Notes: a model not told the origin generated them from the letters alone. A DNA stretch of 64,000 bases from Aeromicrobium endophyticum (GCF_003586285.1 NZ_QUBR01000001.1:1915373-1979372); one strand, 5' to 3'; numbered from the stretch's first letter, positions 28,793 to 38,779 are shown. Numbers and translations are program-made.

Positions 28793-29781
28793 GACGCGCT
28801 GAACGAGCCGGCCGCCGCAGCCTGCGGGACGAGAGCGTCGAGCGTCCGATCTGCTGTCGCGTCGCCGAGCAGACGTTGCAGCCGCTCGTTGAGCGGTGCC
28901 GACAGCCCCGCCCGTCGTGCCAGCAGCACGATCTCGCCGTTGAGGTAGTCGACCTCGCTCGACGCGCCCCGCGCGAAGCTCTGCCAGGTCGACAGTCGTC
29001 CCCCGACGTGCCCATCGACGGGCAGGACCTTCAGTGGCGTGGCGCTGAGGTCCGGCGCGTCGGCGGGCGACAGGAGGCCGGCCGCCCCGAGTACCACGGC
29101 CGCCTCCTCCTTGAGCACCGCGCGGGCCTCGGCCCGCGCGGCGTCGTCGCCGTCGAGCAGGTCGAGCCCGTTGCCGACGTTGCCGAGCAGCTTCGCGGCC
29201 TTCGCCTGGCGGACGTCGTCGACCGCCGTCACGTGGAACCCGGCGCCGACCAGGTCGTCGACGAGCGACCGGGCCAGGTCGTCGAGCCCGGACGGGTACC
29301 GGCCCACCCAGATCGCTCCGACGGCCGGCGGCAGGGAGGGTGACACGATCTCGCCCGGAGTCGTGAAGCTGGCTGCGATGGCGATCGTCGCGCCGTAGAC
29401 GCGGGAGAAACGCCGCAGCGCGAGGTCCTCGGTCGCGAGCCCGTTCTGGAACGTCACGATCGGCAGGTCGGCCGCGACACCGCCGCCGCCGACGGGCTGC
29501 CAGGCCCATTCGACCAGCGCGGCCTCGGCGTCCTGGGCCTTGGTGGCCAGCACCAGCACGTCGGACGGCCGCAGGCGGACCTCTGCCGACGACACCGCGA
29601 CCGCGATCTCGACGACGTCGACACCGTTCGGGCGCCGTACCGTCAAGCCGTGCTCGGCGACCACACGGCCGTGCTCGCCGCGGGCGACCAGGACGACGTC
29701 GTGACCCGCCGGCACGAGCTGCGCCGCGAGGGCACCTCCGATGGCTCCACCGCCGATGATGACGTAGCGACGCTCAGACAT
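28789..29781 (-). CDS. Ketopantoate reductase (PanE/ApbA)-family protein
   Basis: A 330-residue NADPH-dependent reductase family member. The Rossmann motif IIGGGAIGGALAAQL opens the protein, the catalytic Lys is in LATKAQD and in QAKAAKLLGNVGNG, and the C-terminal helical domain carries DYLNGEIVLLARRAG. PanE reduces 2-dehydropantoate, but the place between an organosulfur importer and an exporter (overlaps of 8 and 4 nt) argues for reduction of a different 2-oxo acid in this pathway. Confidence 0.82.
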   Translation of the reverse strand: MSERRYVIIGGGAIGGALAAQLVPAGHDVVLVARGEHGRVVAEHGLTVRRPNGVDVVEIAVAVSSAEVRLRPSDVLVLATKAQDAEAALVEWAWQPVGGGGVAADLPIVTFQNGLATEDLALRRFSRVYGATIAIAASFTTPGEIVSPSLPPAVGAIWVGRYPSGLDDLARSLVDDLVGAGFHVTAVDDVRQAKAAKLLGNVGNGLDLLDGDDAARAEARAVLKEEAAVVLGAAGLLSPADAPDLSATPLKVLPVDGHVGGRLSTWQSFARGASSEVDYLNGEIVLLARRAGLSAPLNERLQRLLGDATADRTLDALVPQAAAAGSFSAS

Positions 29782-31450
29782 GGGCGACCTCCTCGACGTG
29801 CGCGGCGGCCTCGGCGCGCTGGCCGGGGATCGCGTCGATCAGCTGGTGGGTGTACTGGCTCTGGGGCGAGCCGAAGACCTGGGCGACCGATCCCGACTCG
29901 ACGACTGTGCCCCGGTTCAGCACCGACACGGTGTGGGACACCTGGGCGACGACCGCGAGGTCGTGCGAGATGAACAGGTAGCTGAGACCCAGGCGCTCCT
30001 GGAGCTCGGTCAGCAGCTGGAGGATCTGCTCCTGCACCGACACGTCGAGCGCCGAGACCGGCTCGTCGAGCAGGATCAGCTCGGGCGACAGGGCCAGGGC
30101 TCGGGCGATCGCCACACGCTGGCGCTGGCCACCGGACAGCTCGGACGGCAACCGGTCGCGGTACGACGACGGCAGCGACACCTGGTCGAGCAGCTCTGCC
30201 GCCCGGGCGGCCCGGCTGGCCCGGTCGCCGATCTTGAACGAGACCAGCGGCTCGACGATGCTCTGGCCGATCGTGAAGCGGGGGTCGAGCGAGGCGTACG
30301 GGTTCTGGTGCACGAGCTGGATCGTCCGGCGCAAGGGGCGAGTCTGCTTCCAGCCGAGCCCCGTGATGTCGGTGCCGTCGAGGATGACGCGACCGCTCGT
30401 GACCTGCTCGAGTCCCAGGGCGAGACGCAGCGCAGTGGTCTTGCCGGAGCCGGACTCGCCGACGAGCGCGTGCGTGCGTCCACGGGCGACTTCGATCGTC
30501 ACGTCGTCCAGGGCGAGGAACCGATCGCCGCCGCCGGGGCGCGCGTACGCCTTCGACACCGACTCGAGGCGGATGATCGGATCGGGGGTGGCGACCTCGG
30601 ACGGGGCGAGGTCGAAATGGGGGACGATGCGTCCGCCGTTGGCCAGTCCGGGCGCCGCTGCGATGAGACGGCGCGTGTATTCGTGCGCGGGTCTGACGAG
30701 GATGTCGGCGGGGCGTCCCTGCTCGACGATGCGGCCATGTTGGAGGACGACGACACGGTCGCTGCGATCGGCGGCGACGGCCAGGTCGTGGGTGATGATG
30801 AGCAGCGACGTGCCCGAGTCGCGCACGAGCCGCTCGAGGTGGTCCAGGATCGTGCTCTGCACCGTCACGTCCAGGGCGCTGGTCGGCTCGTCGGCGATGA
30901 TGAGCCGCGGCTTGCCGGCCAGGGCGATCGCGATCAGCACGCGCTGACGCAGCCCGCCCGACAGCTCGTGGGGGTACTGACGGGCACGGAGGGCCGGGTC
31001 GTCGATGCCGGCCTGATCCAGCAGCTCGAGCACCTCGGCGTCGACCTGGGGACCCGAGACGCCCCGCAGCCGGACCGACTCGGCCACCTGGGCGCCGATG
31101 CGACGGGTGGGGTTGAGCCCGACCATGGGGTCCTGCGGCACGAGGCCGACGACGCTGCCGCGCAGGCTGCGCAGGGTCCGCTCCTTGGCGCCGACGACCT
31201 CGACGCCGTCGACGACGACGCTGCCGCCACCGATCGTGGCGTTGTCGGGCAGCAGGCCGATGAGGGTGTTGGCGACCGTCGTCTTGCCGGAGCCCGACTC
31301 CCCGACCAGGGCGACGATCTCGCCGGACCGGATCGTCAGGTCGATGCCGGCGACGGCCGGCACGGAGCGGCGCCGTCGCACGTAGCCGACGTGCAGGTCG
31401 GCGACGGTCACGAGGGGGGAGTCGGTCTCGACGGGGGTGGGCGTGGTCAT
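29774..31450 (-). CDS. Dual ATPase of a peptide-type ABC importer (DppD-DppF fusion)
   Basis: A 558-residue protein with two complete ABC domains that power the importer encoded upstream. Domain 1: [26 protein letters not shown]. Domain 2 (from about residue 290): [26 protein letters not shown]. Both have the oligopeptide/nickel-type C-terminal extension (e.g. [13 protein letters not shown]). ATG 31450 overlaps the permease stop by 4 nt; the longer open frame to 32167 lies over the permease. Confidence 0.93.
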   Translation of the reverse strand: MTTPTPVETDSPLVTVADLHVGYVRRRRSVPAVAGIDLTIRSGEIVALVGESGSGKTTVANTLIGLLPDNATIGGGSVVVDGVEVVGAKERTLRSLRGSVVGLVPQDPMVGLNPTRRIGAQVAESVRLRGVSGPQVDAEVLELLDQAGIDDPALRARQYPHELSGGLRQRVLIAIALAGKPRLIIADEPTSALDVTVQSTILDHLERLVRDSGTSLLIITHDLAVAADRSDRVVVLQHGRIVEQGRPADILVRPAHEYTRRLIAAAPGLANGGRIVPHFDLAPSEVATPDPIIRLESVSKAYARPGGGDRFLALDDVTIEVARGRTHALVGESGSGKTTALRLALGLEQVTSGRVILDGTDITGLGWKQTRPLRRTIQLVHQNPYASLDPRFTIGQSIVEPLVSFKIGDRASRAARAAELLDQVSLPSSYRDRLPSELSGGQRQRVAIARALALSPELILLDEPVSALDVSVQEQILQLLTELQERLGLSYLFISHDLAVVAQVSHTVSVLNRGTVVESGSVAQVFGSPQSQYTHQLIDAIPGQRAEAAAHVEEVAHV

Positions 31451-32385
31451 CGTGCCAGCTCCTGGAAGGTCTTGGAGATGTGGTTGAGGCTCAGCACGAC
31501 CGCCGCGACGAACAGCCCGGGCAGCAGCGGCACCCACGGGGCGGTGATCAGGAAGTTGCGCCCGGCCGAGATCAACGTGCCCCACTCGGCGGCCGGCGGG
31601 GCCGCGCCGAAGCCGAGGAAGCTCAGCGAGGCGATCGCGATGATCGCGACGCCCGTGTCGAGCACGGCCAGCACGGCCACGGGTCCCCACGAGTTGGGGA
31701 GCACGTGGCGCACCAGCACCCGGAGCCAGGAGGCGCCGCCCGCCCGGGCCGCCTCGACGTACGGCAGGGTCTTGACCCGCAGCACCTCGGCGCGCGTCGT
31801 GCGGGCGAAGCCGGGGATGATGCCGATACCGACGGCGATGGCGACCGGCACGGTGCCGAAGCCGAGCGCCGTGACGATCGCCAGGGCGAACAGCAGACTC
31901 GGGATGGCCAGCAGGACGTCGACCGCGCGCATGATGAGCGCGTCGACGATGCCGCCGAAGAATCCGGAGACGACACCCAGGGTCAGCCCGGCGACGATCG
32001 CGATGGCCAGGGCGATGATCGTCGCCTTGATCGTCAGGGCCGAGCCATGGACGACGCGCGACCACAGATCGCGCCCGATCTCGTCGGTGCCGAACGGGTG
32101 GCTGAGGCTCGGGGAGAGCAGGCGGTCGGACGGGGAGGTGGCGTAGGGGTCGTGCCCGGCGAACCACGACGGCACGAAGGCCGTCAGCACGACGAAGATC
32201 GTGAAGACCAGAGCGAGGACGAAGCCGGGCTTGCGAGCCAGGGTCCCCACCGCGGCGCGCAGGTTGGCCCGGCGACCGCCGAGGTCGCCGTCGTCGATCA
32301 CGGCCTCGGACAGCAGCGCCTCGTCGACGGCGCGCTCGAGACCGGACGTCGACGTGCGCCCGGGGCGCGGGTTCAGGATGCTCAT
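31447..32385 (-). CDS. Peptide-type ABC importer permease (DppC-like)
   Basis: A 312-residue inner-membrane subunit. It has the DppC/OppC N-terminal helix and HPFGTDEIGRDLWSRV, followed by five to six helices and the EAA loop EAARAGGASWLRVLVRHVLPN that docks on the ATPase. ATG 32385 overlaps the upstream permease stop by 4 nt. In organosulfur loci such importers probably carry a bulky sulfur compound rather than peptides. Confidence 0.92.
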   Translation of the reverse strand: MSILNPRPGRTSTSGLERAVDEALLSEAVIDDGDLGGRRANLRAAVGTLARKPGFVLALVFTIFVVLTAFVPSWFAGHDPYATSPSDRLLSPSLSHPFGTDEIGRDLWSRVVHGSALTIKATIIALAIAIVAGLTLGVVSGFFGGIVDALIMRAVDVLLAIPSLLFALAIVTALGFGTVPVAIAVGIGIIPGFARTTRAEVLRVKTLPYVEAARAGGASWLRVLVRHVLPNSWGPVAVLAVLDTGVAIIAIASLSFLGFGAAPPAAEWGTLISAGRNFLITAPWVPLLPGLFVAAVVLSLNHISKTFQELAR

Positions 32386-33335
32386 CTGCTCACCTTCTGG
32401 ACGTGGACGATGCGGGGATCGAGCAAGGGGTAGAGCAGGTCGACGACCAGGTTGACGACGACGAACAGCGCCGCCGCGAAGGTCACGATCGCCAGGACGA
32501 CGGGGACGTCCTGGGCGATGACAGCCTCCTGGGCGAGCTTGCCGATGCCGTTGCGGGAGAACACCGTCTCGGTGACGATCGCGCTCGTCACGGTCAGGCC
32601 GACCACGACGCCCAGGATCGTCATGGCGGGCAGGGCCGCGTTGCGGAAGGCGTGCTTCCACTGCACGGCCGCCCGGGAGAGCCCCTTCGCGCGGGCCGTC
32701 ACGATGTACGGCTGCCGCAGGGTCTCGTCGAAGCTGCGCATCAGCACCTGGGCCAGCACCGATGACGTCAGCAGCGAGATCGTCACGGCGGGAAGGACGA
32801 GCGACGAGAAGCCGTCCGTCCCCGTGGCGGGGAACCAGGCGAGGTTGAAGGCGAACACCTGGATCAGCAGCAGGCCGACGAAGAACTGCGGGAACGAGGC
32901 ACCGACCGAGGGAAGCCGGCTCAGCAGGAGCCGCGCGGGCCGCCACCTCAGGTACGAGGCCGAGTAGGCCAGGGCGAATCCGCCGATCAGCGACAGCGTC
33001 CCGGCCAGCAGGCTCAGCGCCGCCGTGGCGCCGATACGGTCGACCAGGAGGTCGGTGACCGGCACCTGCTTGGAGATCGACATGCCGAAGTCACCGTGCA
33101 GGGCGTTCCACAGGTGGGTGAGGTACTGCTCGAGGACGGGCCGGTCGAGGTCGTACCGGGCCATCGCGGCGTCCAGCTGGGAGGGGCTGAGCTTGTCGGT
33201 CTCGATCCCCGCCGCGCCCAGCTGCAGCGCGACGGGATCGCTCGGCAGCAGGTAGAGCACCGCGAAGGTGACGGTGTAGGCGGCCCACAGCACTCCGACT
33301 GCCTGCGCCACCCGTCCGAGGACGTACCTGGTCAT
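32382..33335 (-). CDS. Peptide-type ABC importer permease (DppB-like)
   Basis: A 317-residue permease starting MTRYVLGRVAQAVGVLWAAY, the usual DppB/OppB opening. It has six helices, the EAA-type loop TARAKGLSRAAVQWKHAFRN, and a C-terminal helix ending LLYPLLDPRI. The gene starts 18 nt after the substrate-binding protein and overlaps the DppC-like gene. Confidence 0.92.
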   Translation of the reverse strand: MTRYVLGRVAQAVGVLWAAYTVTFAVLYLLPSDPVALQLGAAGIETDKLSPSQLDAAMARYDLDRPVLEQYLTHLWNALHGDFGMSISKQVPVTDLLVDRIGATAALSLLAGTLSLIGGFALAYSASYLRWRPARLLLSRLPSVGASFPQFFVGLLLIQVFAFNLAWFPATGTDGFSSLVLPAVTISLLTSSVLAQVLMRSFDETLRQPYIVTARAKGLSRAAVQWKHAFRNAALPAMTILGVVVGLTVTSAIVTETVFSRNGIGKLAQEAVIAQDVPVVLAIVTFAAALFVVVNLVVDLLYPLLDPRIVHVQKVSR

Positions 33336-33353
33336 CTCAGCCCCTCCGTCGTC

Positions 33354-35027
33354 CTACTTCGACTTCCACACGTCGTTGAGCTTCAGGAAGCTCTCGGACG
33401 TGAAGGAGAAGCCGTGGACGGCCTTGCTGACGCCGGCGAACTGGACGCGCTCGGCGATCGGGTACGTGACGCCCTCGTCGATCAGGAGCGCCTGCAGCTC
33501 GGTGTAGGCCTTCTTGCTCTCGGCCTCGTCGGTCGTCTGGATGGCCTGGGCGAACAGCGCCTTGATCTTCGCGAGCGTCTCGGGCGTGGAGGCGTTGGTG
33601 GCCAGCGCCTTGGAGTTGGCCAGGTCGGGATCGAGGATGAACTGCAGCGCACCGGGATCGGCCCGGGTGAAGTACGTGCCGCTCAGGTCGTAGTCGCCGT
33701 TCGCGATCTTGGCCGGCCGCTCGGCCGCCGGCACCACGTCGAGCTTGAGGTCGATGCCGACCTGCTTGAGCTGGTCCTGCAGCAGCTCGTCGCCGGGCGT
33801 CAGCACCTGGATCTGGTCGACGAGCGTCAGGCGCTTGCCGTCCTTGGTGCGGTAGCCGTTGCCGGTGCGCGTCCATCCCGCGCTGTCGAGCAGCTGCTCG
33901 GCCTCGTCGCGGTCGAAGGCCAGCTTGTCCTTCTGGGCCGCGAAGTACGGCGTCGTCTCGTCGAACGGTCCGCCGACGACCGGGTAGTCCTTGCCGTAGG
34001 CGGTCGAGGCGTAGGACTCCAGGTCGATGGCCTTGTAGAGGGCCTTGCGCACCGCCGGGTCGGACAGGATGCGTCCCGAGGACACGTTCGGGAACAGCGT
34101 CAGCGCGACACCGGGCAGCGAGCGCTGCTCGACGGTGGCATCGGATCGCTCGATGAGCTCGCGGTCCTCGACCGTGAAGGGGTTGCGCGGCCACGCGATG
34201 TCGATCGCCTTGCTGACCAGGTTGCCGGTGCGGACGCTGTCCTCGGCGACGTAGGTGAACTCGACGGCGTCGAGGTGGGCCTCGCCGGTGTTCTTCGACA
34301 GCGCCGAGCCCCACGCGTACCCGGGACGCTTGACGATCTTGAGCAGCTCGTTGGGCTTGTAGCTGTCGAGGGTGAACGCGCCCGAGGCGGTGAAGTCCCC
34401 GGCGCAGCGCTGCGCCGGCGTCTTGGCGTACGAGTCGGGCGAGATGATCGCCAGGTTCGTGGTCGACGTGGCCTGCAGGAATGAGGAGTTGGGCTGCGAG
34501 AAGTCGAGCTCGACGGTCTTCGGGTCGATGACCTTCGCGCCCTTCAGGCCCAGCACGTAGCTGGAGCCGAAGGCGGCGCCGTTCGTGGCCTTCACGGTGT
34601 CGAGCCAGCCGTCGACGTTGCCCTTGATCGCGGCGGCGTCGACCGGGGAGCCGTCGCTGAACGTGACGCCCTGCTTGAGCGAGAACGTGTACGTCAGTCC
34701 GTCGGGCGAGACCTTCCAGCTGTCGGCGAGCCACGGCTTGATCTCGCCGGTCTTCGGGTCCTGGTCGGTCAGCGAGTCGGCGAGGTTGCGGATGACGGTG
34801 CGGTGCTCGATCCAGTAGGTCTGGAACGGGTCGACGCACGTGAACGCCGCGTTGTCGGGCCAGAAGGCGACCTTGAGGGTGCCGCCGGCGACCGGCGTGC
34901 CGCCGTCGCCGGCGCTGCTTCCGCCGGGATCGGAGGAGCTGCAGGCGCTGAGGCCCAGGGTCGCGGCGACCGTGACCGCCACGGCGGCCACGCCACGGCG
35001 GGCGGACAGGGAGCGTCTGAATGACAT
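33354..35027 (-). CDS. Substrate-binding lipoprotein, family 5 (DppA/NikA type)
   Basis: A 557-residue extracytoplasmic receptor of the importer. The lipoprotein signal ends in GLSAC (Cys about residue 29), then a Ser/Gly-rich linker and the family-5 fold, with motifs such as LADSWKVSPDGLTYTFSLK and the late FDRDEAEQLLDSAGW. The ligand is not readable from sequence; neighbouring desulfurising oxygenases suggest an organosulfur compound. It lies 66 nt after the acyl-CoA-dehydrogenase-like gene; that gap is purine-rich (AGGGGGGAGG) and holds the ribosome binding site. Confidence 0.92.
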   Translation of the reverse strand: MSFRRSLSARRGVAAVAVTVAATLGLSACSSSDPGGSSAGDGGTPVAGGTLKVAFWPDNAAFTCVDPFQTYWIEHRTVIRNLADSLTDQDPKTGEIKPWLADSWKVSPDGLTYTFSLKQGVTFSDGSPVDAAAIKGNVDGWLDTVKATNGAAFGSSYVLGLKGAKVIDPKTVELDFSQPNSSFLQATSTTNLAIISPDSYAKTPAQRCAGDFTASGAFTLDSYKPNELLKIVKRPGYAWGSALSKNTGEAHLDAVEFTYVAEDSVRTGNLVSKAIDIAWPRNPFTVEDRELIERSDATVEQRSLPGVALTLFPNVSSGRILSDPAVRKALYKAIDLESYASTAYGKDYPVVGGPFDETTPYFAAQKDKLAFDRDEAEQLLDSAGWTRTGNGYRTKDGKRLTLVDQIQVLTPGDELLQDQLKQVGIDLKLDVVPAAERPAKIANGDYDLSGTYFTRADPGALQFILDPDLANSKALATNASTPETLAKIKALFAQAIQTTDEAESKKAYTELQALLIDEGVTYPIAERVQFAGVSKAVHGFSFTSESFLKLNDVWKSK

Positions 35028-35093
35028 GGAGCTGACTTTCTCGAGGGGGGAGGGGGGAGGGAAGGATCGTGGGTGGGGGAAGGGGTGCAGGGA

Positions 35094-36305
35094 CTACTGG
35101 TCCAGTACGCGGCGACCGGCGGCCACCAGCGCGACGTCTTCCTGCGGGGGGTGGACGCGCACGCAGAGGGCGTCGCGGAGATGGCGCTCGAGCGGCAGCG
35201 TGCGGGTCAGGCCGGGATTGCCGAGCGCGGAGACGGCGGTCTGGGTGGCGGCGATGACGGACCGCGCGATCTGGACCTTCAGCAGCGACAGCTGCGGCAG
35301 GTGCGACTGGTCTCCGGTCTCGGCCCGCAGCAGGGTCCCGAACAGCAGCGTCTCGGCCTGGGCGATCTGCGCGTCGATCTCGCCGGCGACGGTCTGGATG
35401 CGTTCCGTGGTGGCGATGGGTCGGCCGAGCGCGGCCGGGACCCGGTTCCGTGTGTAGTCGACGAAGGCGGTGCGGGCGGCGCGGGCGACGCCGATGTAGA
35501 GCGCGGGATGGCCGAACGAGCCGAGCGAGGCGGCGGCGGCCGGGTCCCGGTAGACGCCGTCGGCCCCCCGGGGGATCTCGACGAAGGCGTCGAGCGGCAG
35601 GCGGACGTCGTCGTACACGACGTCGTGCGTGTTGGACGCGCGCAGGCCCAGGTGGTCCCACGTCTCGATCCACGATATGCCGGGCAGATCGGCCGGGACG
35701 ATGACGTGCCCCACCTGCGGGTGCTTGGCGTCCGCCGTCTGGTCGTCGACGACCGCCCACACGACGTGGTAGGCCAGGGCAGTGCCGCCGGTCGCGTACG
35801 ACTTGCGACCGCTGAGCGACCAGCCGTCGTCGCGGCGCGTCAGCGTCGTCGCGGGCAGGCCCCCGCGGGCAGGAGCGCCGAGCTCGGGCTCGGCACGGAT
35901 CGCGTTCGCCAGGGCCGGCCCCTGGGTGCCGCGGTGCAGGAGATCGGCGTAGTAGTGGGCCGGCCAGTGCTCGGCGACGGCCTGACCCTGGTGCGTGATC
36001 AGGGTGTTGGCCGCGAGGAGCGCGACCGACGCGTCGCCCTCGCCCAGGGCGATGAGGATGCGCGCGGTGTCGATCGGTCCGATCCCGGGGCCGCCGAACT
36101 GCGTCCCGACCGTGGCGGTCAGCAGACCGGCCTCGTGAGCGACACGGAGTCCCTCGACCGGCACGGCACCCGTCCGGTCGTACTCGGCGGCCGTCGCGGC
36201 GATCCGCGCGGTCACGTCGGCCAGGGCCTCGGGCGAGAGGTCGGGCACGACGAGGTCGGGCACGACGAGGTCGACCCGTGCGTCGGTGCCCACGGTCGCG
36301 GTCAT
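35094..36305 (-). CDS. Acyl-CoA-dehydrogenase-like flavin monooxygenase
   Basis: A 403-residue protein of the acyl-CoA dehydrogenase fold. In sulfur operons such proteins (SfnB/DszC-like) use FMNH2 and oxygen rather than acyl-CoA, and no acyl-CoA dehydrogenase catalytic Glu motif is evident. Segments such as LSGRKSYATGG and NTHDVVYDDVRLP are family features. Unlike the other two ACAD-like proteins here, it lacks the C-terminal WRNARTHTLHDP motif, so its substrate may differ. The N-terminus contains a tandem LVVPD-LVVPD duplication encoded by a 15-bp repeat. ATG 36305 overlaps the LLM gene stop. Confidence 0.8.
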   Translation of the reverse strand: MTATVGTDARVDLVVPDLVVPDLSPEALADVTARIAATAAEYDRTGAVPVEGLRVAHEAGLLTATVGTQFGGPGIGPIDTARILIALGEGDASVALLAANTLITHQGQAVAEHWPAHYYADLLHRGTQGPALANAIRAEPELGAPARGGLPATTLTRRDDGWSLSGRKSYATGGTALAYHVVWAVVDDQTADAKHPQVGHVIVPADLPGISWIETWDHLGLRASNTHDVVYDDVRLPLDAFVEIPRGADGVYRDPAAAASLGSFGHPALYIGVARAARTAFVDYTRNRVPAALGRPIATTERIQTVAGEIDAQIAQAETLLFGTLLRAETGDQSHLPQLSLLKVQIARSVIAATQTAVSALGNPGLTRTLPLERHLRDALCVRVHPPQEDVALVAAGRRVLDQ

Positions 36306-37501
36306 CGCGCGCCGGCCGTGGCGAGGGCGGAGGCGTCGAAGCCCGGGGCCAGTGCGCCGGGATGCTCGTCCTGGAGCGTGCCCCGCGTGCCGGTCGCCTC
36401 GCGGTGCGCCAGCTCCTGGCGCACCAGCGGGATGACGTACCGGCCGTAGTCGACCGCGTCGGCCAAGGTGTCGTACCCGCGGATCGAGATGAGGTCGGCG
36501 CCGATGTCGATGTAGTCGAGGATCGCCGCGGCGACGGTCTCGGGCGTGCCCACCAGGGCCGTCGAGGCGCCGCCCGCGTTGGTCGCGGCGGCCGTGCGGG
36601 TCCACAGCGCCCGGTCGTAGACGTCGCCCTTCGCGGCGAAGTCGAGAAGGCGCTGCGAACCGACGTTCTGCGGCGCGTCCTTGGTCCGGCCGAGCTGGAA
36701 ACCGCCGGACTGGTACGTCTTCTCGATCTTGACGACGTGGTCGAAGGCCTTCTGCCAGGCCAGCTCCTCGGTCTCGGCGACGATCGGGCGGAAGGTCACC
36801 CAGATGCGCGGCAGCGTCGTGCGTCCGGCGGCACGCGCGATGGTGTGCACGCGCTCGATCTGCGAGCGGATGTCGGCCAGCGGCTCGCCCCAGAAGCTGA
36901 AGATGTCGGCCTTCTCGCCGCCGACCTGGAAGGCCTCGTCGGACGAGCCGCCGATCGAGATCGGGATCGTGTCGCCGTACGGCGCGAAGCCGGGCCCGAA
37001 GTCGTCGAAGCGGTAGAAGTCGCCGTCGTGGCTGAAGGGCGCCTTGTCGTGCCAGCCGCGGCGCAGCAGGTCGAGGTACTCCGACGTGCGGGCGTACCGC
37101 TGGTCCTTGCTGAGGTAGTCGCCGTGGCGGGCCTGCTCGGCGTCGCTGCCGCCCGAGATCAGGTGGACCACGGCGCGTCCCTCGGTCAGCTGGTCGAGCG
37201 TCGCGAGCTTCTGCGCGCCCACCAGCGGATGGGTCGTGTTGGGGCGCAGCGCCACGATGGGCCTGAGGTGCTCGGTGAGCTGCCCGACCGCCGACGCGAC
37301 GACGAACGAGTCGGCGCTGCCGGTGCCGTACGGAAGCAGCGTGTAGTCGTAGCCGCCCTCCTCGAGCGCGCGGACGTACCGGCGGAAGTACGGCAGGTCG
37401 ATGCCGCGGGTGGGGATCGGCTCGAGCTCGGTGGACGGGTTGAGGTGCGACAGGCTGATGAACTCGGCGGAGCGGGCCGCCGTCTCGGGGATGGTGCTCA
37501 T
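36302..37501 (-). CDS. LLM flavin-dependent monooxygenase (SsuD/MsuD-like), paralogue 1
   Basis: A 399-residue bacterial-luciferase-like (TIM-barrel) monooxygenase predicted to cleave a C-S bond of a sulfonate-type compound with FMNH2 and O2. The core has LRPIVALRPNTTHPLVGAQK, the FMN phosphate-binding HLISGGSDAEQA, and the C-terminal ALVGTPETVAAAI. It is 4-nt coupled to a paralogue upstream and to the ACAD-like gene downstream. FMNH2 must come from a separate reductase; candidates lie at 43086 and 43586. Confidence 0.87.
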   Translation of the reverse strand: MSTIPETAARSAEFISLSHLNPSTELEPIPTRGIDLPYFRRYVRALEEGGYDYTLLPYGTGSADSFVVASAVGQLTEHLRPIVALRPNTTHPLVGAQKLATLDQLTEGRAVVHLISGGSDAEQARHGDYLSKDQRYARTSEYLDLLRRGWHDKAPFSHDGDFYRFDDFGPGFAPYGDTIPISIGGSSDEAFQVGGEKADIFSFWGEPLADIRSQIERVHTIARAAGRTTLPRIWVTFRPIVAETEELAWQKAFDHVVKIEKTYQSGGFQLGRTKDAPQNVGSQRLLDFAAKGDVYDRALWTRTAAATNAGGASTALVGTPETVAAAILDYIDIGADLISIRGYDTLADAVDYGRYVIPLVRQELAHREATGTRGTLQDEHPGALAPGFDASALATAGAR

Positions 37502-38691
37502 GCGGGGGTCCTCTCAAGGGACGGCGCGATGGCCGTGGGATCGAAGTCGGGAGCGAGGGCGCCGAGGTGCTCGTGCTGCAGGGTGCCGCGGGCGCCGGAG
37601 ACCTCGCGGTGCGCGAGCTCCTGGCGCACCAAGGGGATGACGTACCTGCCGTAGTCGACGAGGTCGTTGAGGTTGTCGTAGCCGCGGATCGAGATCAGCT
37701 CGGCGCCCAGGTCGACGTAGTCGAGGATCGCGGCCGCGACGGTCTCGGGCGTGCCGACCAGGGCCGTGGACGCGCCGGCGGCGCCCGTGGCGGACGCCGT
37801 GGGCGTCCAGAGCGCCCGGTCGTGGACGTCCTGGCGGGAGGCGATCTCGAGCAGGCGCTGCGACCCGACGTTGGCGGGGTCCTGACCGCCGGTGACCTGG
37901 CGCCAGCTGAAGGCGGGACCGTTCTTCAGCACGTCCAGCGTGCGGTGCGCCTTGGCCCACGCGAGCTCCTCGGTGGCCGCGATGATCGGGCGGAGGGTCA
38001 CCCAGATGCGCGGGCTGTCGGTGCGCCCGGCGGCCAGCGCCTCGGCCTTGATGCGGTCGATCTGCTGGCGCGTGTCCGCCAGGGGCTCGCCCCAGAGGCC
38101 GAAGATGTCACCGCGCGATCCGCCGACCTGGTAGGCCTCGGCGGAGGACCCTCCGACGGACACCGGGATGGTGCCCTCGACCGGCTTGACCGCGCTGACG
38201 AAGTCCTCGAAGCGGTAGAACTCGCCCTCGTGGTCGAACGGCGTGTCGCTCGACCAGGCGCGGCGCAGGATGTCGATGTACTCCGCGGTGCGCCGGTACC
38301 GCTCCTCCTTGGTGGAGTAGTCGCCCTCGCGGGCCTGCTCGTGGTCGTTGCCCCCCGCGATGAAGTGCACGGCCGAGCGTCCTCGCCCGTCGTCCGTCCG
38401 GCTGAACTGGTCGAGCGTCGCCAGTGCCTTCGCGGCGACGGTCGGGTAGACGGTGTTGGGCCGCAGCGCCACGATCGGAGCGATGCGCTCGCTGCGCTGG
38501 ACGATCGCGTTCGCGATGCCGAACGGGTCGTGGGCCATCGAGGCGTACGGGACGAGGGTGTAGTCGAACTCGGCGTCCTCGAGGGCGTTGACGTAGCGGC
38601 GGAAGAACGCCGGGTCGATGTCGGGGCGTCCCAGTCGGTTGAGCTCGTTGGACGAGTTGACGTTGATGGCGCTGATGAACTCGACAGCCAT
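37498..38691 (-). CDS. LLM flavin-dependent monooxygenase (SsuD/MsuD-like), paralogue 2
   Basis: The first structural gene of the ten-gene operon, 397 residues, a paralogue of the next gene (about half of the residues agree, and the last 90 are nearly the same). FMN-binding region HFIAGGNDHEQA and C-terminal ALVGTPETVAAAI are visible. It has a strong ribosome binding site (TAGGAG, 8-9 nt before the ATG), unlike the many leaderless genes nearby, and is preceded by a 160-nt leader with a small cysteine-containing ORF. Confidence 0.87.
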   Translation of the reverse strand: MAVEFISAINVNSSNELNRLGRPDIDPAFFRRYVNALEDAEFDYTLVPYASMAHDPFGIANAIVQRSERIAPIVALRPNTVYPTVAAKALATLDQFSRTDDGRGRSAVHFIAGGNDHEQAREGDYSTKEERYRRTAEYIDILRRAWSSDTPFDHEGEFYRFEDFVSAVKPVEGTIPVSVGGSSAEAYQVGGSRGDIFGLWGEPLADTRQQIDRIKAEALAAGRTDSPRIWVTLRPIIAATEELAWAKAHRTLDVLKNGPAFSWRQVTGGQDPANVGSQRLLEIASRQDVHDRALWTPTASATGAAGASTALVGTPETVAAAILDYVDLGAELISIRGYDNLNDLVDYGRYVIPLVRQELAHREVSGARGTLQHEHLGALAPDFDPTAIAPSLERTPA

Positions 38692-38779
38692 GGCGGTGAC
38701 TCCTAGCGGGGCATGACGGGGTGGGGCGGAAAAAGGCGGGACGCGGCAGGACCGGGCTGGGGCGGTCGGACCGGCGAGG

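Noticed and set aside
29780..32146. 788-residue plus-strand frame opposite the ABC importer genes
   Set aside because: Antisense shadow; the minus-strand genes carry full Walker motifs and 4-nt overlaps.
35028..35093. Internal promoter before the substrate-binding protein
   Set aside because: The gap is mainly a C/G-rich purine-pyrimidine tract with no TANNNT box at a useful distance; it is read as a ribosome-binding leader inside the operon.
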